Positions 41,227 to 49,935 of a DNA stretch of 64,000 bases are shown here, piece after piece. The notes beneath the pieces are model-generated. The model saw only the letters and a program-made list of their open reading frames with translations, ran no database searches and was not told the DNA's origin. Both the position numbers and the translations under genes were made by a program. The stretch comes from Streptomyces termitum (GTDB lineage: Bacteria > Actinomycetota > Actinomycetes > Streptomycetales > Streptomycetaceae): positions 145,969 to 209,968 of the forward strand of contig NZ_BMUL01000005.1 in the NCBI RefSeq assembly GCF_014650175.1. Direction: 5' to 3'. Within the stretch, counting starts at the first letter, position 1; every line of letters begins with the position of its first letter.

Positions 41227-42858
41227 CTACAGCTCCGCCGCCCGGTGGGTGAGCCGGCCGTCGACGGCGGTCAGGAGGACCGGGACGTCGGGCAGCTCCG
41301 TCGCCGGGACGGTGAGCGGGTCGGCCGCCAGGACGGTGAGGTCGGCGCGGTGGCCGACGGCGAGCCGGCCGGCGAGGTGCTCCTCGCCCGCCGCGCGCGC
41401 CGCGCCCGTGGTCAGCCCGCGCAGCGCCTCCAGCGGGGTCAGCGCCTGCTCCGGGCCGTGCGGCGGCTGCGTCAGGTCGCGGGTGGGGCGCCGGTGCACG
41501 GCCCCGCCCAGCACGCCCAGCGGCGGGAAGGGCGCGATGGGCCAGTCCGAGCCCAGCACCACGGTCGCCCCGGAGTCCACCAGGTCCCGGCAGCGCCAGG
41601 CGCGCCCGGCGCGCTCCTCGCCGAGCCGGCGCGACCAGTTGTCGGTGTGGTCGGCGCGGGTGAAGTCGCAGCAGTGGGTGGGCTGCATGGAAGCGATGAC
41701 GTCCAGCTCGGCGAAGCGGCGCAGGGTGTCGTCGGGCACGGTCTCGATGTGCTCGACCCGGTGGCGCACCGCCGGGTCGCCGCCGGTCGCCCGCGCCTTC
41801 TCGACCGCGTCGAGGACGTGGCGGACGGCCGCGTCGCCGATGGCGTGGGTGGCGGTCGGCACCCCCGCCCGGTGCAGTGCGCCGATGATCCCGGTGTACG
41901 CGGCCGGGTCGGGCCAGAAGGCGTGGGTGGACTCGCCGTGGCGGTCGGGCCGCTCCAGCCAGGCCGTGCCGTTGTCGATGGTGCCGTCCATGAACAGCTT
42001 CACGCCGGCGACCCGCCACAGGGCCCCGCCCCGCCGCTGGAGCTCGACCAGCTCCCGCACCCCGTCGGCGTCGGTCCCGGGCTGGCACCAGGGCGCCACC
42101 CGCAGCCGCAGCGGCAGCCGCCCGGCGGCGTCGAGCTCGGCGTACAGGTCGAGGCTGTCGCCGTTGGCGTCCATGACGTGCCCGCCGGTCAGGCCGGCCG
42201 CGGCCATCGCGTCGAGGGCGGCGGCGAGCCCCTCCAGCCGTTCGGCGCGGGTGGGCTGGGGGGCGACGCGCTCGACCAGCTCGCAGGCGCCGTCCTCCAG
42301 GAGGAGGCCGGTGGGGCGGCCGTCGGCGTCGCAGACGACCTCGGCGGAGGCCTGGGCGAAGGTGCGGGGGCCGTCGACGCCGGCGAGTTCCAGGGCGCGG
42401 CGGGAGGCGAGCGCGGAGTGGGCGTCGAAGAGGAGCAGGAAGGCGGGGACCCCGTCGAGGACGGCGTCGAAGGGCGCGACGCCGACGGGCAGGTCACCGA
42501 AGACGTTCGGGTCGAGGCCCCAGCCGAACAGCCAGGCGCCGCGCGCGAGCCCGCGCACCTCCGCGGCGAGCGCCTCCCGCACCGCGTCGAGGTCGGCGCA
42601 GGGGGAGAGGTCCAGGCCGCCGGTCAGCTCGGCGCCGGTCACCGGGTGGGTGTGCCCGTCGACGAGACCGGGGGTGACGACGGCGCCCTTGAGGTCGACG
42701 ACGGTCGTCCCGGGTCCGGCGAGGGCCCGCACCTCGCGGTCGTCGCCGAGCGCGGAGATCCGCCCGTCCGCGCCGACGGCGAGCGCGCTCGCGGCGAGCG
42801 GGCCCCCGGTGCCGGGGTCGAGCAGGCGGGCGGAGTGGAGGACGAGCCGGGTGGACAC
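41227..42858 (-). CDS. YtcJ-like metal-dependent amidohydrolase
   Basis: The 543-residue enzyme belongs to the amidohydrolase-3 branch. Metal-binding HTHP is in VDGHTHPVTG, further His/Asp ligands in KLFMDGTIDNGTAW, ATHAIGDAAV and HRVEHIETV, and the catalytic Asp in VLGSDWPIAPF. YtcJ-like enzymes cleave amide or formamide-type bonds in small molecules; the natural substrate is usually unknown. GTG 42858 has AAGGAG eight nt upstream. It is on the same strand as the TetR gene, separated by a 13-bp hairpin, and close to genes for an amide/amine pathway, so a role in releasing an amine is possible but inferred. Confidence 0.87.
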   Translation of the reverse strand: MSTRLVLHSARLLDPGTGGPLAASALAVGADGRISALGDDREVRALAGPGTTVVDLKGAVVTPGLVDGHTHPVTGAELTGGLDLSPCADLDAVREALAAEVRGLARGAWLFGWGLDPNVFGDLPVGVAPFDAVLDGVPAFLLLFDAHSALASRRALELAGVDGPRTFAQASAEVVCDADGRPTGLLLEDGACELVERVAPQPTRAERLEGLAAALDAMAAAGLTGGHVMDANGDSLDLYAELDAAGRLPLRLRVAPWCQPGTDADGVRELVELQRRGGALWRVAGVKLFMDGTIDNGTAWLERPDRHGESTHAFWPDPAAYTGIIGALHRAGVPTATHAIGDAAVRHVLDAVEKARATGGDPAVRHRVEHIETVPDDTLRRFAELDVIASMQPTHCCDFTRADHTDNWSRRLGEERAGRAWRCRDLVDSGATVVLGSDWPIAPFPPLGVLGGAVHRRPTRDLTQPPHGPEQALTPLEALRGLTTGAARAAGEEHLAGRLAVGHRADLTVLAADPLTVPATELPDVPVLLTAVDGRLTHRAAEL

Positions 42859-42967
42859 GATGGTGCTCCTTGCGGGGGGTGGTACGAGCGGGACGGACAC
42901 ACCGGACCGGACCCGGACCCGGACGCGGATACGGCTCCGGTCCGGGCGCGGCTCCTGCGGGGGGTAC

Positions 42968-43003
42968 GGGTACGGCTCCGGTCCCGGGAGCGGAGCCGTA
43001 CCC
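42968..43003 (-). terminator. Terminator between TetR and amidohydrolase genes
   Basis: A perfect 13-bp stem (42968-42980 with 42991-43003) around a 10-nt loop. Short GGACCC-type repeats precede it at about 42905-42930. Confidence 0.7.
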
Positions 43004-43015
43004 CATCGGGTCCGG

Positions 43016-43744
43016 TCAGGTTCCAGTGTCGGTCAGGGCGTCGGCGGCGGCCCGGTCCACGGCGGCTTCCGCCGCTTCGGCGGGGGAGAAGTCCAGGGGC
43101 AGGCCGCCGGTGGCGCCGGGGGCGTCGAGGGTGCCGTGGGGGAGGCCCAGGGCGCGCTCGGCGGTGGTGAGGGCCAGACGGGCGATCACCGCCGGGCGGT
43201 CGGTGCGGTCCGAGTTGGCGTGGGCGCCGAGGCCGTCGAGGACGACGAGGATCTGGACGGCGGCGGAGCGCGCGTCGTCGGTGCGGAACTCGCCGAGGCC
43301 GGTGCCCTCGCGGATGAGGGCCTCCAGCCGGTCGTCGGAGGCGAGCTCCATCCGGACGACCCGCTCGCGCAGGACCGGACGGTAGCGGCTGAGGTGGCGG
43401 GCGTTGATCCAGAGGCGGCTGATGTCGTCGTACGCGTCGCCGGACGACAGGGCGAAGTAGCGGGCCAGGTACTGGACGGGGGTGCCGTCCGGCCGCTCGG
43501 CCGGCAGCAGCGAGTCGAGCTCTCCGGTGGCCGCCATGGCGAACGCCTCGGCCACCAGGTCCTCGACGGACGGGAAGTAGTGGCTGATCAGTCCGGGCCG
43601 GACCGTGAGCTCCTCGGCGACCCGCCGCAGGGTGACGCATTCCAGGCCCTCGGCGAGGGCGATCCGGGCGGCGGTGGCCACGATCTCCGCCCGCCTGGCC
43701 TCGGGTGATTTCCGGATTCGCTTGCGCTGAACGCTTGACGACAT
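43016..43744 (-). CDS. TetR-family transcriptional regulator
   Basis: The 242-residue protein has the TetR helix-turn-helix (about 18-65: RRAEIVATAARIALAEGLECVTLRRVAEELTVRPGLISHYFPSVEDLV) and a helical ligand domain with YDDISRLWINARHLSRYRPVLRERV, like BetI-type members that sense amines or alcohols. ATG 43744 is chosen because TAGCAT lies 7 nt upstream on its strand, a leaderless pattern; no Shine-Dalgarno is seen. It is divergent from the NCS1 permease, and a TATTG-N10-CAATA dyad covers its own -10, so self-repression and control of the permease are likely. Confidence 0.9.
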   Translation of the reverse strand: MSSSVQRKRIRKSPEARRAEIVATAARIALAEGLECVTLRRVAEELTVRPGLISHYFPSVEDLVAEAFAMAATGELDSLLPAERPDGTPVQYLARYFALSSGDAYDDISRLWINARHLSRYRPVLRERVVRMELASDDRLEALIREGTGLGEFRTDDARSAAVQILVVLDGLGAHANSDRTDRPAVIARLALTTAERALGLPHGTLDAPGATGGLPLDFSPAEAAEAAVDRAAADALTDTGT

Positions 43745-43751
43745 ACCGGGG

Positions 43752-43775
43752 ATGCTATTGAGTGTGCGACCAATA
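43752..43775. promoter_or_regulatory. TetR promoter and candidate operator
   Basis: On the minus strand TAGCAT (43752-43757) is the -10 of tetR, 7 nt before its ATG. TATTG (43756-43760) and CAATA (43771-43775) form a 5-bp dyad spaced by 10 nt, flanked by GC(T) on both sides. Confidence 0.5.
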
Positions 43776-43811
43776 AGCAACCAGGTGGGCAATCACGCAC
43801 CGGAGGGCCGC

Positions 43812-45254
43812 ATGGCTTCCACGATCCCCGACCCGTGCCCCGGGACAGAGCGCGAGCGGGCACCCCTGCCGGCCGACCGGCCCGGCCGCATCGAGGCCCA
43901 CGGCATCGACCACATCCCCGACTCCGAACGCCACGGGCACCCCCGCGAGCTGTTCTCCGTCTGGGCCGCGGCGAACGTCAACTACCTCAGCCTCGTCATC
44001 GGCGGCACCCTGGTGTTCATGGGCCTGACCCTCTGGCAGGCCCTCGGCGTGATCGTGGTCGGCAACCTCTTCTGGGTCCTCACCGGCGTCCTCGCCACCT
44101 CCGGCCCGGCCGTCGGCGCGCCCAGCGAGGTCATCACCCGCGCCCTCTACGGCGTCCTCGGCAACCGCGTGAACAACGCCGTCGGCGGCTGGCTCGTCTC
44201 GGTCTGCTACTTCGCGCTCAACCTCGCCGCCGCCGCGACCGCCGCCTTCGCCCTCGTCGAGAAGACCGGCATCCCGCTCAACACCCCCGTCGAGGTCGCG
44301 GTCGTCGTGGTCATCGCCGCGCTCACCCTGACCATCAGCGTCTACGGCCACGCCCTGATCATCAAGCTGTACCTGCCGATCACCCTGGCCCTGAGCGCCG
44401 CCTTCCTCGTCGTCGCCGTCGCCGTCGCGCGGCACGCCGACTTCTCGTACGCCCCCGCCGACCGGCTCTCCGGCACGGCCCTGTGGGCCACCCTCCTGGC
44501 CTGCACCACGATGATCGCCTCGGGCCCGCTCTCGTACACCACCAGCGCCGACTTCTCCCGCTACCTGCCGCGCGCCAGCTCCCGGCGCGCCATCGTGGGC
44601 TGGACCGCGCTCGGCGCGTTCGTGCCGAGCGTCGTGGTCTGCTCGCTCGGCGCCCTCGCCGCCACCGCCGTCGACATGGGCGACCCGCAGAACGCGCTCC
44701 AGGAGATCCTGCCCGGCTGGTTCTCCCCGGTCTTCCTGCTGGCCCTGGTCCTCGGCACCATCGCCATCAACGCCCTCACCGCCTACAGCGCCGGACTCGC
44801 CCTCCAGGCCGTCGGCCTGAGGATCCGGCGCACCGTCAGCGTCCTCTTCGACGGCACCGTCGCCGTCGCCCTGACCCTCTACGGCCTGCTGGTCTCCGAC
44901 TTCCTGGACACCGTCAGCAACGCCCTCCAGGTCATCACCGTCCTCACCGGCCCGATGATGTGCCTGTACGCCACCGACATCGTGCTGCGCCGCAACCGCT
45001 ACGACGCCGCAGGACTCGCCGACGAGACCCCCGCCGGCCCCTTCTGGTACACCGGCGGCTTCCACGGGGCGGGCATCACCGCCCTCCTCGGCGGCCTCAC
45101 CGCCGGCGCCCTCTGCGTCGACAGCGTCTACACCGGACCGGTCGCCGCCGCCGTCGGCATGGACCTCTCCCTGCCCGTCGGCATGGCCGTCACCACCGCC
45201 CTCTACGTGCTCCTCGGCCGCCGCTCGGTCGCCGCGACCGCCGCCGCCGTCTGA
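43812..45254 (+). CDS. NCS1-family permease (cytosine/purine type)
   Basis: The 480-residue transporter has about 12 membrane segments after an N-terminal hydrophilic leader, with the NCS1 start RELFSVWAAANVNYLSLVIGG, GPAVGAPSEVITRALYGVLGNRVN, and TTSADFSRYLPRASSRRAIV. NCS1 proteins import nucleobases, allantoin or related compounds with protons or sodium ions. Given the adjacent genes, an amine or amide substrate is possible but not shown. ATG 43812 with GGAGG upstream. It is divergent from TetR and convergent with the C26 amidase gene. Confidence 0.9.
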   Translation: MASTIPDPCPGTERERAPLPADRPGRIEAHGIDHIPDSERHGHPRELFSVWAAANVNYLSLVIGGTLVFMGLTLWQALGVIVVGNLFWVLTGVLATSGPAVGAPSEVITRALYGVLGNRVNNAVGGWLVSVCYFALNLAAAATAAFALVEKTGIPLNTPVEVAVVVVIAALTLTISVYGHALIIKLYLPITLALSAAFLVVAVAVARHADFSYAPADRLSGTALWATLLACTTMIASGPLSYTTSADFSRYLPRASSRRAIVGWTALGAFVPSVVVCSLGALAATAVDMGDPQNALQEILPGWFSPVFLLALVLGTIAINALTAYSAGLALQAVGLRIRRTVSVLFDGTVAVALTLYGLLVSDFLDTVSNALQVITVLTGPMMCLYATDIVLRRNRYDAAGLADETPAGPFWYTGGFHGAGITALLGGLTAGALCVDSVYTGPVAAAVGMDLSLPVGMAVTTALYVLLGRRSVAATAAAV

Positions 45255-45269
45255 CCGGCCCCCCGAACC

Positions 45270-45305
45270 GCGGGGCGGCCGGACCGCCCACCCCGGCCGC
45301 CCCGC
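45270..45305. terminator. Bidirectional terminator between permease and C26 amidase genes
   Basis: A perfect 13-bp stem (45270-45282 with 45293-45305), 10-nt loop. Confidence 0.75.
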
Positions 45306-45372
45306 GCCCCCTTCCTCCCGGCCCCGGCACCGGTCCCGTTCCCGGCCCCCGGCCCGGCCGGGCCCCCGTTCC

Positions 45373-46053
45373 TCAGCCCCGCGCGGCCGTCACCAGTCCC
45401 CGCGCCAGCCTCGGGTCCCCGCCCATCTCCGGATGCCACTGCACCCCGAGGACCCAGGCGGAGCCGTCCGGCTCCACCGCCTCGACCGTGCCGTCCTCCG
45501 CGTACGCCGAGACCACCAGGCCCGCGCCGAGCCGGTCCACCGCCTGGTGGTGGTAGGCCGGCACCTCGGCCGCCTCCGGCACCAGCGCCTCGTAGCGCGT
45601 CCCCGGCACCGGCTTCACCACGTGCCGCCCCATCACCCCCACCTCCCCCATGTGCCCGTCCAGGTGCTGCGTCAGCGTCCCGCCCAGCGCCACGTTGAGC
45701 AGCTGCATCCCCCGGCAGACCCCCAGCAGCGGCGTGCCCGCGTCGAGCGCCGCCCCGATCAGCGCCAGCTCCCACGCGTCCCGCTCCCGCGCCGGCGGAC
45801 CGGTCCGCGGATCGGGCGCCGCCCCGTACCGCGCGGGCTCCACGTCCGCGCCGCCCGCCACCAGCAGCCCGTCCAGCCGGGCCACCACCGCGGCGGCCTC
45901 CTCCGGCGCGTCCGGCGGCAGCATCACCACCAGCCCCCCGCCCTCCCGCACGAACCGGGGATAGCGCGCCGACAGCAGCGCCGCCGGCATGTCCCACACC
46001 CCCCACCGGGCCCGTTCCAGATAGGTCGTCACACCGATGAGCGGCTTGGCCAC
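45373..46053 (-). CDS. Class I glutamine amidotransferase-like gamma-glutamyl hydrolase (peptidase C26)
   Basis: The 226-residue enzyme resembles PuuD, which hydrolyses gamma-glutamyl amides in the last step of gamma-glutamylated amine catabolism. The nucleophile Cys113 lies in GVCRGMQLLN and the dyad His207-x-Glu209 in VQWHPE. YGAAPDPRTGPPARERDAWE is a family feature. GTG 46053 with GGGAGG upstream. It is divergent from the glutamine-synthetase-like gene, and the two share a control region. In S. coelicolor the orthologous gene is, as I recall, next to glnA4. No synthetase domain is attached. Confidence 0.9.
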   Translation of the reverse strand: MAKPLIGVTTYLERARWGVWDMPAALLSARYPRFVREGGGLVVMLPPDAPEEAAAVVARLDGLLVAGGADVEPARYGAAPDPRTGPPARERDAWELALIGAALDAGTPLLGVCRGMQLLNVALGGTLTQHLDGHMGEVGVMGRHVVKPVPGTRYEALVPEAAEVPAYHHQAVDRLGAGLVVSAYAEDGTVEAVEPDGSAWVLGVQWHPEMGGDPRLARGLVTAARG

Positions 46054-46232
46054 GGGACTGCCTCCCTGGGGTTCGCGGACCGTGCGCCGACTGTAGAACG
46101 CGCCGCCGGGACCGGGGCCGTACGCGGCCGCCCCCACCCCCGCCCGTACGCCCCCCGCCCCGCCCCGCCGGGCGGCCGGCCCCACCGGTTCACCCGTACG
46201 GATCACCTTCGCGCCACCCCCTTCCGGCACCC

Positions 46233-46267
46233 TTCCCAACCAAAGGTCCCGGCCCGTACCTTTTGGT
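46233..46267 (+). promoter_or_regulatory. Promoter and dyad upstream of glnA4
   Basis: TTCCCA (46233-46238) and TACCTT (46257-46262) are spaced by 18 nt. ACCAAAGGT (46239-46247) and ACCTTTTGGT (46258-46267) form an inverted repeat with a one-base difference that spans the spacer and -10, so it looks like an operator. GGTCCC also repeats 20 bp apart. Confidence 0.5.
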
Positions 46268-46296
46268 CCCCGGCAGGCCGAACGAGGAGTCGTCCC

Positions 46297-47661
46297 GTGG
46301 CAGACCGCACACCCCCGCTCACCGTCGAGGAACTGCGCGCCCTCGTGGCCGGCGGCGCGATCGACACCGTCGTCCTCGCCTTCCCCGACATGCAGGGCAG
46401 ACTCCAGGGCAAGCGGTTCGCCGCCCCCTTCTTCCTCGACGAGGTCCTCGCCCACGGCACCGAGGGCTGCTCCTACCTCCTCGCCGTCGACACCGAGATG
46501 AACACCGTCGACGGCTACGCCCTCTCCTCCTGGGACGGCGGCTACGGCGACTTCGCCATGCGCCCCGACCTCAGCACCCTGCGCCGCACCCCCTGGAACG
46601 AGGCCACCGCCCTCGTCACCGCCGACCTGACCTGGGCCGACGGCAGCCCCGTCGACGCCGCGCCCCGCCAGATCCTGCGCCGCCAGCTCGACCGCCTCGC
46701 CGCCCTCGGCCTCACCGCCCAGGTCGGCACCGAGCTGGAGTTCATCGTCTTCAAGGACACCTACGAACAGGCCTGGGACGCCGGCTACCGCGACCTCACC
46801 CCCGCCAACCGGTACAACATCGACTACTCGATCCTCGGCGGCGGCCGCGTCGAACCCCTCCTGCGCCGCATCCGCAACGAGATGGCCGCCGCCGGACTCA
46901 CCGTCGAGTCCGCCAAGGGCGAGTGCAACCCCGGCCAGCACGAGATCGCCTTCCGCTACGACGAGGCCCTCACCACCTGCGACCAGCACGCCGTCTACAA
47001 GACCGGCGCCAAGGAGATCGCCGCCCAGGAAGGCGTCTGTCTCACCTTCATGGCCAAGTACGACCGGCGCGAGGGCAACTCCTGCCACGTCCACCTCTCC
47101 CTCCAGGACGCCGACGGCGCCAACGCCATGCCCGGCGACGATCCCCACGGCATGTCCCCCCTCATGCGGCACTTCCTCGCCGGACAGCTCGCCGCCCTGC
47201 GCGACCTCACCCTCCTGCACGCCCCCAACATCAACTCCTACAAGCGGTTCCAGCCCGGCTCCTTCGCCCCCACCGCCGTCGCCTGGGGCCACGACAACCG
47301 CACCTGCGCCTTCCGCGTCGTCGGCCACGGCCCCTCCACCCGCTTCGAGAACCGCGTCCCCGGCGGCGACGCCAACCCCTACCTCGCCGTCGCCGCGATG
47401 ATCGCCGCCGGCCTGCACGGCGTCGAGCGGGGCCTCGAACTCCCGCCGCCCTGCGCCGGGAACGCCTACACCGCCGACCACCCGCACGTCCCCACCACCC
47501 TGCGCGAGGCCGCCGAACTCTGGGAGACCAGCGAGATCGCCAAGGAGGCATTCGGCCCCGAGGTCGTCGCCCACTACCGGACCATGGCCCGCGTCGAACT
47601 CGCCGCCTTCGACGCCGCGGTGACCGACTGGGAACTCCGCCGCTCCTTCGAACGCCTCTGA
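46297..47661 (+). CDS. glnA4: Glutamine-synthetase-like gamma-glutamylamine ligase (gamma-glutamylethanolamide synthetase type)
   Basis: The 454-residue cytoplasmic enzyme has the glutamine synthetase catalytic fold: metal-binding Glu in GTELEFIVFKD and ESAKGECNPGQHEIAFRYD, the ATP-site NSCHVHLSLQD, and PTRFENRVPGGDANPYLA (as STRFENRVPGGDANPYLA). The N-terminal half is shorter and diverged relative to GlnA, and the adenylylation Tyr loop is absent. Position next to a C26 hydrolase and an aldehyde dehydrogenase, and the gene order of the window, match S. coelicolor glnA4 (SCO1613), described as ligating glutamate to ethanolamine. GTG 46297 follows GAGGAG. Polyamine glutamylation is the alternative. 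Confidence 0.8.
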   Translation: MADRTPPLTVEELRALVAGGAIDTVVLAFPDMQGRLQGKRFAAPFFLDEVLAHGTEGCSYLLAVDTEMNTVDGYALSSWDGGYGDFAMRPDLSTLRRTPWNEATALVTADLTWADGSPVDAAPRQILRRQLDRLAALGLTAQVGTELEFIVFKDTYEQAWDAGYRDLTPANRYNIDYSILGGGRVEPLLRRIRNEMAAAGLTVESAKGECNPGQHEIAFRYDEALTTCDQHAVYKTGAKEIAAQEGVCLTFMAKYDRREGNSCHVHLSLQDADGANAMPGDDPHGMSPLMRHFLAGQLAALRDLTLLHAPNINSYKRFQPGSFAPTAVAWGHDNRTCAFRVVGHGPSTRFENRVPGGDANPYLAVAAMIAAGLHGVERGLELPPPCAGNAYTADHPHVPTTLREAAELWETSEIAKEAFGPEVVAHYRTMARVELAAFDAAVTDWELRRSFERL

Positions 47662-47702
47662 GGCCCCGCCCCCGCACGCCCTCCCGGAGAGGACCGGCCC
47701 CG

Positions 47703-49142
47703 TTGCTCCAGGAACCACAGGAACCACAGGAACCGTACGACCGGTACGACCCGCACGATCCGGGCGGCCCCCCGGAACCCCGGACGCTCCTGCGGGTCCT
47801 CAACCCCGCCACCGAGGAGACCGTCGCCACCGTCCCCGCCGCCACCCCCGCCGACGTGGACGCCGCCGTCACCCGCGCCACCGCCGCCCAGCACGCCTGG
47901 GCCGCCGCCGCCCCCGCCGACCGGGCCCGGCTGCTCCGCCGCTTCGCCTCCGTCGTCGACGCCCACATCGAGGAACTCGCCCTCCTGGAGGTCCGCGAGG
48001 CCGGCCACCTCCTCGGCGACGCCCGCTGGGAGGCCGGCAACGTCCGCGACCTCCTCGACTACGCCGCCGGGGGAGTCGAGCGCCTGAACGGCCGCCAGAT
48101 CCCCGTCCCCGGCGGCCTCGACGTCACCCTCCTCGAACCCCTCGGCGTCGTCGGCGTCATCGCCCCCTGGAACTTCCCCCTGCCGATCGCCGCCTGGGCC
48201 GCCGCCCCCGCCCTCGCCGCGGGCAACGCCGTCCTCCTCAAACCCGCCGAGACCACCCCCCTCACCGCGCTCCGCCTCGCCGCCCTCGCCCTGGAGGCCG
48301 GCCTGCCCGAGCACCTCTTCCAGGTCCTGCCCGGCGAGGGCCCCGTCGCCGGCGACGCCCTCGTCACCCACCCCGGCGTCGCCAAGATCGTCTTCACCGG
48401 CTCCACCCGCACCGGCAAGGCGATCATGGCCAGGTGCGCCGACCAGGTGAAGCGCCTCACCCTCGAACTCGGCGGCAAGAGCCCCAACATCGTCTTCGCC
48501 GACGCCGACATCGAGGCCGCCGCCGCGGCCGCCCCCGCCGCCTTCCTCGACAACAGCGGCCAGGACTGCTGCGCCCGCACCCGCGTCCTCGTCCAGCGGA
48601 GCGCGTACGACCGCTTCCTGGAACTGCTCGCCCCCGCGATCGAGGAGGTCGTCGTCGGCGACCCCATGGACCCGCGCACCCGGATGGGCCCGCTCATCTC
48701 CCGCGCCCAGCTCGACCGCGTCCGCTCCCTCGTCCCCGAGGACGCGGTCGCCCTCCGCGGCAAGGCCCCCGAGGGCCCCGGCTTCTGGTACCCGCCGACC
48801 GTCCTCACCGGCGTCCCCGAGGACGCCCCCTGCGCCGTCGAGGAGATCTTCGGCCCCGTCGCCGTCGTCCTCCCCTTCGACGACGAGGCCGACGCCGTCC
48901 GCCTCGCCAACGCCACCCCGTACGGCCTCGCCGGCTCCGTCTGGACCCGCGACATCGGCCGCGCCCTGCGCACCTCCCGCGCCGTCCGCGCCGGCAACCT
49001 CTCCGTCAACTCCCACTCCAGCGTCCGCTACTGGACGCCCTTCGGCGGCTTCCGCCAGTCCGGCCTCGGCCGCGAACTCGGCCCCGACGCCCTCACCGCC
49101 TTCACCGAGACCAAGAACGTCTTCATCAGCACGGAAGGCTGA
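47703..49142 (+). CDS. NAD(P)-dependent aldehyde dehydrogenase
   Basis: The 479-residue enzyme oxidises an aldehyde, probably the gamma-glutamyl-aldehyde made in the preceding pathway. The catalytic Cys289 is in NSGQDCCART, the general base Glu in LELGGKSPN, and cofactor binding is in PWNFPLPIAAWAAAPALAAGN and FTGSTRTGK. The start is TTG 47703 after GGAGAGGA; the first residues, LQEPQEPQEPYDRYDPHDP, come from a 9-nt tandem repeat (CAGGAACCA, three copies) and are not part of the normal fold. No better start is seen before VLNPATEE. It follows glnA4 by 41 bp and precedes the SDR by 4 bp: one operon. Confidence 0.9.
   Translation: MLQEPQEPQEPYDRYDPHDPGGPPEPRTLLRVLNPATEETVATVPAATPADVDAAVTRATAAQHAWAAAAPADRARLLRRFASVVDAHIEELALLEVREAGHLLGDARWEAGNVRDLLDYAAGGVERLNGRQIPVPGGLDVTLLEPLGVVGVIAPWNFPLPIAAWAAAPALAAGNAVLLKPAETTPLTALRLAALALEAGLPEHLFQVLPGEGPVAGDALVTHPGVAKIVFTGSTRTGKAIMARCADQVKRLTLELGGKSPNIVFADADIEAAAAAAPAAFLDNSGQDCCARTRVLVQRSAYDRFLELLAPAIEEVVVGDPMDPRTRMGPLISRAQLDRVRSLVPEDAVALRGKAPEGPGFWYPPTVLTGVPEDAPCAVEEIFGPVAVVLPFDDEADAVRLANATPYGLAGSVWTRDIGRALRTSRAVRAGNLSVNSHSSVRYWTPFGGFRQSGLGRELGPDALTAFTETKNVFISTEG
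47710..47736 (+). repeat. 9-bp tandem repeat (three units) at the start of the aldehyde dehydrogenase gene
   Basis: CAGGAACCA in three consecutive near-identical units encodes Gln-Glu-Pro repeats. The number of units is likely to vary between strains. Confidence 0.7.
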
Positions 49143-49146
49143 CCGC

Positions 49147-49932
49147 ATGACCACCGAAGAGAACGTCTGCCGCCGCCTCACCGGCCGGACCGCCGTCATC
49201 ACCGGCGCCGGCAGCGGCATCGGCCTCGCCACCGCCCGCCGCCTCGCCTCCGAGGGCGCGCACGTCGTCTGCGGCGACATCGACGAGGAGACCGGCAAGG
49301 CCGCCGCCGAAGCCGTCGGCGGCACCTTCGTCCGCGTCGACGTCACCGACCCCGACGAGGTCGAGGCGCTCTTCCGCACCGCCTTCGAGACCTACGGCTC
49401 CGTCGACATCGCCTTCAACAACGCGGGCATCTCCCCGCCCGACGACGACTCCATCCTGGAGACCGGCCTGGAGGCGTGGAAGCGCGTCCAGGACGTCAAC
49501 CTCACCTCCGTCTACCTGTGCTGCAAGGCCGCCCTGCCCTACATGCGCCGCCAGGGAAGGGGCTCCATCATCAACACCGCCTCCTTCGTGGCGGTCATGG
49601 GCGCGGCCACCAGCCAGATCTCGTACACCGCCTCCAAGGGCGGCGTCCTCGCCATGTCCCGCGAACTCGGCGTCCAGTTCGCCCGCGAGGGCATCCGCGT
49701 CAACGCGCTCTGCCCCGGCCCCGTCGACACCCCGCTCCTGCGGGAACTCTTCGCGGCCGACCCCGAACGGGCCGCCCGCCGCCTCGTCCACATCCCCGTC
49801 GGCCGCTTCGCCCGCGCCGACGAGATCGCCGCCGCCGTCGCCTTCCTCGCCAGCGACGACGCGTCCTTCGTCAACGCCACCGACTTCCTCGTCGACGGCG
49901 GCATCTCCGGCGCGTACGTCACCCCGCTCTAG
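49147..49932 (+). CDS. Short-chain dehydrogenase/reductase
   Basis: The 261-residue SDR has the cofactor motif TGAGSGIG (near residues 19-26), the NNAG motif in AFNNAGISP, and the catalytic Tyr160-x3-Lys164 in YTASKGG, with Ser about 13 residues before. RADEIAAAVAFLASDDASFVNATDFLVDGG is the typical C-terminal part. Asp in CGDIDEE at the end of the second strand favours NAD(H). Expected reaction: alcohol/ketone oxidation or reduction of a pathway intermediate. ATG 49147 is 4 bp after the dehydrogenase stop, so it is the third gene of the glnA4 operon. Confidence 0.92.
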   Translation: MTTEENVCRRLTGRTAVITGAGSGIGLATARRLASEGAHVVCGDIDEETGKAAAEAVGGTFVRVDVTDPDEVEALFRTAFETYGSVDIAFNNAGISPPDDDSILETGLEAWKRVQDVNLTSVYLCCKAALPYMRRQGRGSIINTASFVAVMGAATSQISYTASKGGVLAMSRELGVQFAREGIRVNALCPGPVDTPLLRELFAADPERAARRLVHIPVGRFARADEIAAAVAFLASDDASFVNATDFLVDGGISGAYVTPL

Positions 49933-49935
49933 CCC

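Noticed and set aside
46263..47700. Upstream in-frame extension of the aldehyde dehydrogenase through glnA4
   Set aside because: It is Arg/Pro-rich nonsense in a shifted frame over a clear glutamine-synthetase-like gene; a TTG with a binding site lies at 47703.
45373..47727. 784-residue minus-strand frame ending in the C26 amidase
   Set aside because: The real enzyme starts at GTG 46053 with a binding site. The upstream part is the shadow of glnA4.
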